Assembly: GCA_021828605.1 (NCBI GenBank)
Contig: JAJZEG010000094.1
Span: 1 to 5,738 of the forward strand
Origin: Pseudomonadota bacterium
GTDB taxonomy: Bacteria; Pseudomonadota; Alphaproteobacteria; Acetobacterales; Acetobacteraceae
Reading direction: 5' to 3'
DNA length: 5,738 nt
Of the stretch, positions 1 to 5,632 are shown piece after piece; position 1 is the stretch's first letter; each line of letters begins with the position of its first letter. The translations under genes were made by a program, and so were the position numbers. The notes beneath the pieces are model-generated. The model was not told where the DNA came from. It saw only the letters and a program-made list of their open reading frames with translations, and searched no databases.

Positions 1-686
1 GCGATCAGCCGGGCGAGCAAAAAATTACCCCCATCCGGCGCGAGCGCGACCTGCCCGCGCGCCACGCTATTCACCCCGAGCAGCGCCGCCACACCCAGCC
101 CACCCGCCAGCACCACCCCCCGCCACGGCACCCGGATGTAGCGAGCAAGCGGTGCCAGAACCACCAGCAACAGCCCGGCATAAATCGGCAAATTCGTGTC
201 ATGCACGGCAATCGCGCCCGCGATCAGCACGACCAATCCGTATTGTTCCAGCCTGCCGGGTTCGCCCCAAACCAGCACGAACAGCGCCAACACCAGCAGG
301 CTCGAAAAAATATCGGGCATGATTTCGCCGGTCACGAAGGGCAGGGCGGTGAGTGAAGCCAACCCGCCAATCACCAAGCCGATTGCCCCGATCCCGGCCC
401 GAGGCACCACGATGCGCAGGCTGCGCGCAATCAGCCAAACCGCCATCGCCGCCTGCACCAGCACCGGCGGCCACAGGCTCACCCCCCAGTCGGTCGCGAG
501 CAGAAAAAAACTGTAAAAGGGCGGGCGGTCCCAGCCCAAATGCAGTTCCATCGCTTGCGATATATAAGTCCCGGTATCGGAAAAAATCAGCGGAAACCGG
601 TTCCACAATGCGGGCCAAAGCAGTGCCAACCCCAATCCCAACAGGCGGGCCAATCCCAACAAGCTGGCGCGGGAGATTGCGCGCAT
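1..686 (-). CDS. Multi-spanning membrane protein, GT-C glycosyltransferase-like (partial, C-terminus beyond window)
   Basis: Reading the minus strand from the ATG at 686-684 gives 228 complete codons with no stop before the window edge, so the C-terminus is missing. The product is strongly hydrophobic, with likely membrane helices near residues 9-29, 70-90, 97-117, 126-142, 148-162, 166-182 and 190-206. Between the first helices is a polar stretch carrying SDTGTY (36-41) and DRPPFYS (53-59); later come GEIMPD (120-125) and HDTN (162-165). Acidic residues in the first extracytoplasmic loop of a many-helix protein are typical of GT-C fold enzymes, which transfer sugars from polyprenyl-phosphate donors on the outer face of the membrane. 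The start overlaps the co-polymerase stop as TGATG, so the two are probably translationally coupled and share an exopolysaccharide role. Assignment to GT-C is inference; a polymerase or an uncharacterised membrane protein is possible. The reading frame itself is well supported by its consistent hydrophobic pattern. Confidence 0.75.
   Translation of the reverse strand, partial: MRAISRASLLGLARLLGLGLALLWPALWNRFPLIFSDTGTYISQAMELHLGWDRPPFYSFFLLATDWGVSLWPPVLVQAAMAVWLIARSLRIVVPRAGIGAIGLVIGGLASLTALPFVTGEIMPDIFSSLLVLALFVLVWGEPGRLEQYGLVVLIAGAIAVHDTNLPIYAGLLLVVLAPLARYIRVPWRGVVLAGGLGVAALLGVNSVARGQVALAPDGGNFLLARLI
632..667. repeat. Two-copy 18-bp tandem repeat inside the membrane protein gene
   Basis: Positions 632-649 and 650-667 are adjacent copies of an 18-bp unit matching at 16 of 18 bases; the first 12 (CCAATCCCAACA) are identical. 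On the coding (minus) strand they encode two successive six-residue blocks beginning LLGL (residues 9-12 and 15-18) in the first membrane helix. It looks like a small in-frame duplication that lengthened the helix. Confidence 0.6.
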
Positions 687-2776
687 CAGAGTCGGAAATA
701 CCCGCCAAGGCGCGGATGATACAGCTCAGAATCAACGTAACCCGCCCGGGCATGGCGCGCGGTATTCACCCGGGTCAGCACCGAGCCTGCCAGCACGCAG
801 CCTGATTGCTCCAGCAAGGTCGCGGCGGCGAGGGCAATCGCTTTCGGGGTTTGCTGCCAGCGCACACATAAAATGGTCCGCGCCGCCAACCGCCCGAGCA
901 CCCTGGTTTCGGCCAGCGCAAAAACCGGCGGCAAATCCAAAATCACCACCGCATACAGCGTGGCCAGCCGCTCCAGCAGCAATGGCATCGCGGGCGATAA
1001 AAACAGGCTCAACGCATCGGTCGCCACAGCGCCGGCGGGCATTAAATCCAACCCTGCAATCCGGCTCGGCTGGATCGCCTGGGGCAAATCGACCTGCCCG
1101 GCCAGATAATCGGTCAAGCCCGCCATGCCCGCCAAATCAAACAAACTATCAAAACTCGGCTGGCGCACATCGCAATCAATGGCCAACACCCGCTTCATCC
1201 CGTCGGCGCCAAGCGGTGCCGCGTCCAGCGTGATGGCCAAACTCGCCGCCAAACTCAGCGCCAGCGTGGTCTTGCCTTCGCCGGGCCGGGCGGCGGTGAC
1301 TGCAATGCTGCGCGGTGTCGATTGATTAAGCGCCAGCCCGATCCGCACCGCGCGTAACTGCTCGCTGAACGGCGAAAACGGGTTGCGCACCGCATAATCC
1401 GCCGCCAACAGCCCGCCTTGCGCCCGTCGGCTCAATTCGGGCAGCAGAGCGAGGCACGGCATGTCCAAAGCCGAGCGCAAATCCTCGCCACTGCCGATGG
1501 TGCGGCTGAGCGCAGCCCGCCCGAGCATCGCCAGGACCGCGAGCGCTGCGCCCAGCACGCTGGCACCGGCCATAATCAAGGCCGGATGCGGTGCGCTCGC
1601 GCGGGTGGGTGCGACGGCAGGCGAGAGAATCCGCGCATCCGGTGGTGTGAGCAGGCTCTGACTATCCAAAATCCCGATTTGCTTGGTCAATTCCTGCAAC
1701 AGGCTGCGTTCCGCCGCGCGCTGCCCTTGCAACCGCGCCATCGGCGCCGCCCGCATCGCCTCCTGGGCCGCTTGATCGCGGGTGGCCGCCAAGCGCGCCT
1801 GTAAATCCGCCACCTGTGCGGCCGCGCGGGTCACTTGCGCGCGATCATCGGTGATCAACCTTCCCATCGCCAGCCCGATTGATCGATGCACCACCGCGAG
1901 CGCCGCCCGATCCGCGCGCATACCCGGATAATTCGGCCCCTCGGTCGCGGCATGAGCGGCCAGCCGCGCGGAGAGACGCGCTGCTTTCAGCCGCAACGGA
2001 TCAAGCGAGGGCGCCACCGCCGCGCCCGATGCTGCCGCCGACACCCCGCCATCGCGCACCAGCACCGCCCGCGCCGCCGCCAGCCGCGCTTGGGCGGCGA
2101 CCAGCGCGTCGGTCAATTGTCCCGCCGCCTGATTGGTCAGTGGTGCCTGCACCCCGCGCTCGGCCCCGGCTTTCGCTTGCGCTTGCGCCAAGGCCAAATT
2201 GGTCGCGGCCAGCGCATCGCCGGTTTTGCGCGCCCGGATCGCCAGCCAGCGCCGCGCATGATCCAGCAGAGTTTCGCTCCGCTGGCGCTGATTTTGCAAA
2301 TAAAGCCGCATCGCCGCATTCACCGCTTGCGCCGCGCGCGCCGGATCGTCATCGGTATAGCGCACCTGGATAATTTGCGAGCCGGGCTGCACCCCAACCC
2401 GCAACGCCCGCCTGACCCGCGCGAGCAATTCCGGCGGCGTCCCCTTTGGATGACGCCGTGCCAGCCCCAACTGATCAGCAATCCCGCTCAGCACCGGGCG
2501 CGCGGTCAACAAATCCGCCTGGCTGCGCATCAAACTATCCGTCACCTGAGACCGCGCCACCACGCCGCGCAGCAATCTCGGGTTGAAATCCGCCGGTGCA
2601 TAGAGCAAAATCCCGGTCGCAGTATAGGTTGGCCGGATCCGGGTTAGCGCCAATCCCGCCAAACCCGGCACCAAAGCGGCCACCAGCACGCCGAGCCGCC
2701 AATGCCGCTTAATCGCCCAAAGCGGCGCTAACGGATCGCCAGCCGAACCCAAACGCGATGGATCAAGAGCGTTCAT
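686..2776 (-). CDS. Polysaccharide co-polymerase with BY-type tyrosine kinase domain (Wzc/ExoP-like)
   Basis: This 696-residue inner-membrane protein would set exopolysaccharide chain length and couple polymerisation to export, regulated by autophosphorylation. The N-terminal Wzz-type part has a first membrane helix near 27-46, a long Ala-rich periplasmic segment with coiled-coil character (about 185-345), a Pro-rich stretch (385-398) and a second helix near 399-419. The cytoplasmic kinase part shows the ExxRxxR oligomerisation motif (E472, R475, R478), Walker A (RPGEGKTT, 497-504; Lys502), Walker A' (LAIDCDVR, 531-538; Asp534, Asp536) and Walker B (VVILDLPP, 610-617; Asp614). The C-terminal tail has only three tyrosines (680, 686, 693), fewer than in enterobacterial Wzc. 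The start is supported by AAGG six bases upstream of the ATG. Its stop overlaps the start of the downstream membrane protein, and an export lipoprotein gene diverges 45 bp upstream. No partner phosphatase (Wzb-like) is in the window. The family call is firm; the polymer is unknown. Confidence 0.93.
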   Translation of the reverse strand: MNALDPSRLGSAGDPLAPLWAIKRHWRLGVLVAALVPGLAGLALTRIRPTYTATGILLYAPADFNPRLLRGVVARSQVTDSLMRSQADLLTARPVLSGIADQLGLARRHPKGTPPELLARVRRALRVGVQPGSQIIQVRYTDDDPARAAQAVNAAMRLYLQNQRQRSETLLDHARRWLAIRARKTGDALAATNLALAQAQAKAGAERGVQAPLTNQAAGQLTDALVAAQARLAAARAVLVRDGGVSAAASGAAVAPSLDPLRLKAARLSARLAAHAATEGPNYPGMRADRAALAVVHRSIGLAMGRLITDDRAQVTRAAAQVADLQARLAATRDQAAQEAMRAAPMARLQGQRAAERSLLQELTKQIGILDSQSLLTPPDARILSPAVAPTRASAPHPALIMAGASVLGAALAVLAMLGRAALSRTIGSGEDLRSALDMPCLALLPELSRRAQGGLLAADYAVRNPFSPFSEQLRAVRIGLALNQSTPRSIAVTAARPGEGKTTLALSLAASLAITLDAAPLGADGMKRVLAIDCDVRQPSFDSLFDLAGMAGLTDYLAGQVDLPQAIQPSRIAGLDLMPAGAVATDALSLFLSPAMPLLLERLATLYAVVILDLPPVFALAETRVLGRLAARTILCVRWQQTPKAIALAAATLLEQSGCVLAGSVLTRVNTARHARAGYVDSELYHPRLGGYFRL

Positions 2777-2782
2777 TCCGTG

Positions 2783-2786
2783 CCTT
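2783..2786 (-). promoter_or_regulatory. Ribosome binding site of the co-polymerase gene
   Basis: On the minus strand AAGG, within GGAAAAGG, lies six bases before the ATG at 2776. This supports that start codon for the co-polymerase. Confidence 0.55.
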
Positions 2787-2807
2787 TTCCGAAGCCTGAA
2801 ACTGCCT

Positions 2808-2813
2808 TATACT
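2808..2813 (+). promoter_or_regulatory. Candidate -10 box for the export lipoprotein gene
   Basis: TATACT stands out in a short AT-richer island between the two divergent genes and matches TATAAT at five of six positions. The hexamer 17 bp upstream (TTTTCC, 2785-2790) is a poor -35 match. Usual spacing would put the transcription start near 2819-2821, at or just before the ATG at 2822. The call rests on one hexamer and is tentative. Confidence 0.35.
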
Positions 2814-2821
2814 AACTTTCA

Positions 2822-3400
2822 ATGGAATCGACGCAGAAGTCAATTTTAAGTTGTATCTCGCGCCGCTCATTTTTTATGGCAGGCTTATTGTCGCTCTCCG
2901 CCTGCGCCCGCGCGCAGCTTCCCGCACTCCCCGCGACCGGCGCCTATCGGCTGGGCGCGGGCGATGAAATCAGGGTCGCGGTGTTTGGCCAAAAACAGCT
3001 GAGTGCCCGCTATCGCATCGGTGCCGACGGCCATATCGCGATGCCGCTGCTCAAGCCGATCAACGCGGCGGGCCTGACCCCGGATGCGCTGGCGCAGCGT
3101 ATCGCGGCCCGTCTCACCCAAGCGGGTTTGCTGGCCGATCCGGCGGTCGCGGTCGAAATTCGCCGCTATCGGCCATTTTACATTCTCGGTGAGGTCAACC
3201 GTCCCGGCGCCTATCCGTTTCAACCGGGCATGACCGTGCTCACCGCCGTCTCCATCGCTGGCGGCTTCACCGATCGCGCCGCCGAATCGCGGTTTCTGGT
3301 CATTCGCAACCGGGATAACCGCGCCCACCGTTATCGCGCTCGCGCCGCCTCCCCGGTCGCGCCCGGCGATGTGATCAAGGTGCGCGAACGGCATTTTTGA
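2822..3400 (+). CDS. Polysaccharide export lipoprotein, short Wza/GumB-like form
   Basis: This 192-residue protein belongs to the outer-membrane polysaccharide export family, which forms the periplasmic/outer-membrane conduit working with a Wzc-type co-polymerase. The N-terminus is a lipoprotein signal: a hydrophobic core ends in LSAC, with Cys28 the predicted lipidated residue and no Asp at +2, consistent with outer-membrane sorting. The motif SRRSFF (13-18) in front of the core resembles a Tat signal. The poly-export domain starts at YRLGAGDEIRVAVFG (42-56) and runs to about 113; an SLBB-type domain follows (about 116-165, with YILGEVNRPGAYPF at 120-133). At 192 residues it is much shorter than enterobacterial Wza (about 380) and lacks that protein's C-terminal pore helix, resembling GumB-like forms. 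No Shine-Dalgarno precedes the ATG. The next in-frame ATG (2876) would remove the arginines and leave too short a signal, so 2822 is preferred. The partner co-polymerase is divergent. Confidence 0.9.
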   Translation: MESTQKSILSCISRRSFFMAGLLSLSACARAQLPALPATGAYRLGAGDEIRVAVFGQKQLSARYRIGADGHIAMPLLKPINAAGLTPDALAQRIAARLTQAGLLADPAVAVEIRRYRPFYILGEVNRPGAYPFQPGMTVLTAVSIAGGFTDRAAESRFLVIRNRDNRAHRYRARAASPVAPGDVIKVRERHF

Positions 3401-3432
3401 GCCAAAGCCCCGCACGCCAGGGTGGTGGTGCA

Positions 3433-3460
3433 TTGACACCGTTACCAACCCTGCTCTACC
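3433..3460 (+). promoter_or_regulatory. Candidate promoter for the fatty acid synthesis cluster
   Basis: The 71-base gap between the export lipoprotein stop and fabD contains a perfect TTGACA hexamer (3433-3438). Sixteen bases further is TCTACC (3455-3460), a weak -10 match with three of six positions. Transcription would start close to the fabD ATG. The location suits a promoter separating the exopolysaccharide gene from the housekeeping cluster, but the -10 is poor. Confidence 0.3.
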
Positions 3461-3471
3461 GGCGCTCCACC

Positions 3472-4452
3472 ATGACAAATCCAATGACGGCGGCGACCGC
3501 TTTTATTTTCCCCGGCCAAGGCAGCCACAGCGTTGGCATGGGCCGGGATCTGGCCGCCACCTTCAGCGCCGCCCGCGCGGTGTTCGAGGAGGTCGATGAC
3601 GTGCTCGACCAAAAACTCTCGCGGCTGATTTTCGAAGGCCCGTCCGACGAACTAACCCTCACCGAAAACGCCCAGCCCGCGCTGATGGCGGTGTCCATGG
3701 CCGCCTTGCGCGCGCTCGAACAGGAAACCGCGCGCAGCCTCGCCGACATAGCGGGCTTAGTCGCGGGTCATTCGCTCGGCGAATATACCGCCCTCGCCGC
3801 CGCTGGCGCCTTCACCATCGGCGAAGCCGCCCGCTTGCTGCGGTTGCGCGGCCAGGCGATGCAGCGCGCGGTGCCGCCCGGTGCCGGTGCGATGGCCGCT
3901 TTGCTCGGCGCCACTCTCGATCAAGCCCGCGCCATTTGCGCCCAGGCGCAAAGCCAAGGCACAGGCGACAGGGATGATCTGGTCGAAATCGCCAATGATA
4001 ATGGCGGTGGCCAGGTGGTGATTTCCGGCAGTACCGCCGCCGTTGATCGGGCGATTGAGGTCGCCAAGGCCGAAGGGGTGAAACGCGCGATGAAACTCCC
4101 GGTTTCTGCCCCGTTCCATTGCGCCCTGATGGCCCCCGCCGCCGAGGCGATGCGCGCGGCCTTGGCGCAAACCCCGCCCCGCGCGCCGCTTGTACCCTTG
4201 GTCGCTAACGTCACCGCTGGCATCCTAACCGACCCCGCCGCGATCACCGCGAGCCTGATCACCCAGGTCACCGCCACCGTGCGCTGGAGCGAATCGGTCA
4301 GTTTCATGGCCCAGCACGGCATCACCCGGGTGATCGAACTCGGTGCGGGCAAAGTGCTCGCCGGGTTGATCCGCCGGATCGCGCCCGATATCGAAACCTT
4401 CTCCGCGGGTACGCCCGCCGAACTTGAGGCGGTGCTCCCTTATGTCCAGTAA
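3472..4452 (+). CDS. fabD: Malonyl-CoA:ACP transacylase FabD
   Basis: FabD moves the malonyl group from malonyl-CoA to the phosphopantetheine arm of acyl carrier protein, supplying the extender unit for cytoplasmic type II fatty acid synthesis. With the ATG at 3472 the protein has 326 residues, slightly longer than E. coli FabD (309). Visible family features are FPGQGS (13-18, oxyanion-hole Gln16), the nucleophile elbow GHSLGEY with Ser101, the malonate-carboxylate-binding Arg126 in LRLRGQ, and SAPFH with catalytic His216. The residue after FPGQGS is His19 where Gln is usual. The start is uncertain: an ATG four codons later (3484) gives 322 residues and a more typical N-terminus, and neither has a clear Shine-Dalgarno. 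In-frame TTG codons at 3433 and 3397 would add residues that do not look like this family. The 3' end overlaps fabG by 11 bases, so the two are co-transcribed and likely translationally coupled. Confidence 0.96.
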   Translation: MTNPMTAATAFIFPGQGSHSVGMGRDLAATFSAARAVFEEVDDVLDQKLSRLIFEGPSDELTLTENAQPALMAVSMAALRALEQETARSLADIAGLVAGHSLGEYTALAAAGAFTIGEAARLLRLRGQAMQRAVPPGAGAMAALLGATLDQARAICAQAQSQGTGDRDDLVEIANDNGGGQVVISGSTAAVDRAIEVAKAEGVKRAMKLPVSAPFHCALMAPAAEAMRAALAQTPPRAPLVPLVANVTAGILTDPAAITASLITQVTATVRWSESVSFMAQHGITRVIELGAGKVLAGLIRRIAPDIETFSAGTPAELEAVLPYVQ

Positions 4453-5191
4453 TTTATTCTCGCTCACCGGCAAATGCGCGCTGATCACCGGCGCGTCCGG
4501 CGGGATTGGCGCCGCCATCGCGCACGTCCTGCATGAGCAGGGCGCCAGCGTCGCCCTCTCGGGCACCCGCGCCGAAGCCCTGCACAGCCTGGCGGGGGAA
4601 CTCGGTGCGCGGGCTTTTGTGTGCCCGGCTGACCTTTCCGACCCCGCCGCCCCGGAGCAGCTGATTGCCAGCGCCGAAGCGGCGATGGGCGGGCTTGATA
4701 TTCTGGTCAATAATGCGGGCGCCACCAAGGATGGCCTCGCTTTGCGCATGAGCGATGCCGATTTCGAGCGGATTATCGCGCTCGATCTGGTCGCCCCGTT
4801 CCGCCTCGCGCGCAGTGCGCTCAAAGGGATGCTGCGCCGCCGCGCCGGACGGATTATCAATATTGGCAGCATCGTCGGCGCCACCGGCAATCCGGGCCAA
4901 GCCAATTACGTCGCCGCCAAAGCCGGTCTGGCCGGTCTGACCAAAGCCCTGGCCCAGGAAGTCGCCTCACGCGGCATCACCGTCAATCTGGTCGCCCCTG
5001 GCTTTATCGCGACCCCGATGACCGAGGCGCTGACCCCGGCCCAGCACGAGGCGCTGCTCGCGCGCATCCCGCTCGGCCGGATGGGCTCGCCCCGCGATAT
5101 CGCCGCGGCGGTGGCTTATCTGGCCGGCGAATCCGGCGCCTGGATCACCGGCGCTGCCCTACACATCAATGGCGGCATGGCCATGCTCTAA
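4442..5191 (+). CDS. fabG: 3-oxoacyl-ACP reductase FabG
   Basis: FabG is the NADPH-dependent short-chain dehydrogenase/reductase that reduces 3-oxoacyl-ACP to 3-hydroxyacyl-ACP in each elongation cycle. From the ATG at 4442 it has 249 residues (E. coli 244). It carries the Rossmann nucleotide-binding motif TGASGGIG (16-23), NNAG (90-93), catalytic Ser143 in INIGSIVG, and Tyr156 with Lys160 in YVAAK, and it ends with the typical ITGAALHINGGMAML. The tetrad Asn (E. coli Asn110, in NLSSVFR) aligns without gaps to Asp115 in DLVAPFR, which is unusual. The start inside the end of fabD gives an 11-base overlap; GAGG at 4425-4428 lies 13 bases upstream, rather far for a ribosome site. A TTG six codons earlier is possible but adds nothing family-like. 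Many SDR paralogs exist, but the location between fabD and acpP makes the FabG identity secure. Confidence 0.95.
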   Translation: MSSNLFSLTGKCALITGASGGIGAAIAHVLHEQGASVALSGTRAEALHSLAGELGARAFVCPADLSDPAAPEQLIASAEAAMGGLDILVNNAGATKDGLALRMSDADFERIIALDLVAPFRLARSALKGMLRRRAGRIINIGSIVGATGNPGQANYVAAKAGLAGLTKALAQEVASRGITVNLVAPGFIATPMTEALTPAQHEALLARIPLGRMGSPRDIAAAVAYLAGESGAWITGAALHINGGMAML

Positions 5192-5194
5192 CTC

Positions 5195-5235
5195 GATGAT
5201 TAACATTCAACGGGCGCGCCGGTTGGCGCATCATC
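5195..5235. repeat. Inverted repeat after fabG, possible weak transcription attenuator
   Basis: Just after the fabG stop, GATGAT (5195-5200) is matched by its complement ATCATC (5230-5235). Inside is a perfect five-base stem, GCGCC (5216-5220) and GGCGC (5225-5229), with a GGTT loop. There is no T-run after it, so it is not a standard intrinsic terminator. It sits in the 177-base gap before acpP and may reduce read-through or protect the upstream mRNA 3' end. I saw no convincing -35/-10 pair in the rest of the gap; TTGCCA at 5262-5267 is a lone -35-like hexamer. Confidence 0.25.
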
Positions 5236-5353
5236 CGGAACCATGCTAAGCGGCCCCCACTTTGCCAATTCGTCCCCCCTATTCAGGTGAAATCCAAACG
5301 AATAGAAGGTGCCGATCAACCCCCGGGTTCGCGTTGCGGACCAGTATCGCTGC

Positions 5354-5358
5354 AGGAG
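5354..5358 (+). promoter_or_regulatory. Ribosome binding site of acpP
   Basis: AGGAG lies ten bases before the acpP ATG at 5369. It is a much clearer Shine-Dalgarno than those of the genes upstream, in keeping with the high expression usual for acyl carrier protein. Confidence 0.7.
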
Positions 5359-5368
5359 CTAAATCATC

Positions 5369-5608
5369 ATGAGTGAAGTCGCCGACAAAGTTAAAAAAAT
5401 CGTGGTCGAACATCTCGGCGTCGATGAAGCCAAGGTCACCCCGGAAGCCTCGTTCATCGATGATCTCGGCGCCGACAGCCTTGATACCGTCGAATTGGTC
5501 ATGGCCTTCGAAGAAGCGTTCAGCGTCGAAATCCCCGAAGATGCCGCCGAAAAAATCGCCACCGTCAAAGACGCGATCGACTATATCGAAAAGAAAAAAG
5601 CTGAATAA
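5369..5608 (+). CDS. acpP: Acyl carrier protein AcpP
   Basis: This 79-residue acidic protein is the carrier that holds growing acyl chains on a 4'-phosphopantetheine arm and presents them to the fatty acid synthesis enzymes; it also supplies acyl groups for phospholipid and lipid A synthesis. The attachment site is Ser37 in the hallmark [12 protein letters not shown], followed by the acidic recognition helix with many Glu and Asp residues. The length matches the family (E. coli 78). An AGGAG ten bases upstream fixes the start. It lies 177 bases after fabG, leaving room for its own promoter, and 24 bases before fabF, so acpP and fabF probably share a transcript. Its codon composition is somewhat less GC-rich than its neighbours because the protein is rich in Lys, Glu, Asp and Ile. 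Identification is secure. Confidence 0.98.
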   Translation: MSEVADKVKKIVVEHLGVDEAKVTPEASFIDDLGADSLDTVELVMAFEEAFSVEIPEDAAEKIATVKDAIDYIEKKKAE

Positions 5609-5620
5609 CGCGCACCCGTG

Positions 5621-5627
5621 AGGGAGG
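5621..5627 (+). promoter_or_regulatory. Ribosome binding site of fabF
   Basis: AGGGAGG lies five bases before the ATG at 5633 in the short acpP-fabF gap. It fixes the start of the truncated fabF reading frame. Confidence 0.75.
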
Positions 5628-5632
5628 TTCAG

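Noticed and set aside
199..753. Minus-strand open frame of 184 residues overlapping the end of the co-polymerase gene
   Set aside because: Its product is Gly/Arg/Asp-rich with no membrane or domain pattern. The neighbouring minus-strand frame starting at 686 gives a coherent membrane protein, so this one is a shadow frame.
1886..2647. Plus-strand open frame of 253 residues opposite the co-polymerase gene
   Set aside because: Its product is Arg/His/Pro-rich, typical of antisense translation of a GC-rich gene. The minus-strand frame has all the kinase motifs.
2822..2854. Alternative lipobox-like ILSC at residues 8-11 of the export lipoprotein
   Set aside because: No hydrophobic core precedes it; the core lies after the arginines and ends at Cys28.
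3397..3471. Extended fabD beginning at TTG 3397 and overlapping the export lipoprotein stop
   Set aside because: The added residues do not resemble the FabD N-terminus and no ribosome site precedes the TTG. The family begins just before FPGQGS.
5195..5235. Intrinsic terminator after fabG
   Set aside because: The stem is short with an asymmetric bulge and lacks a following T-run, so I report it only as an inverted repeat.
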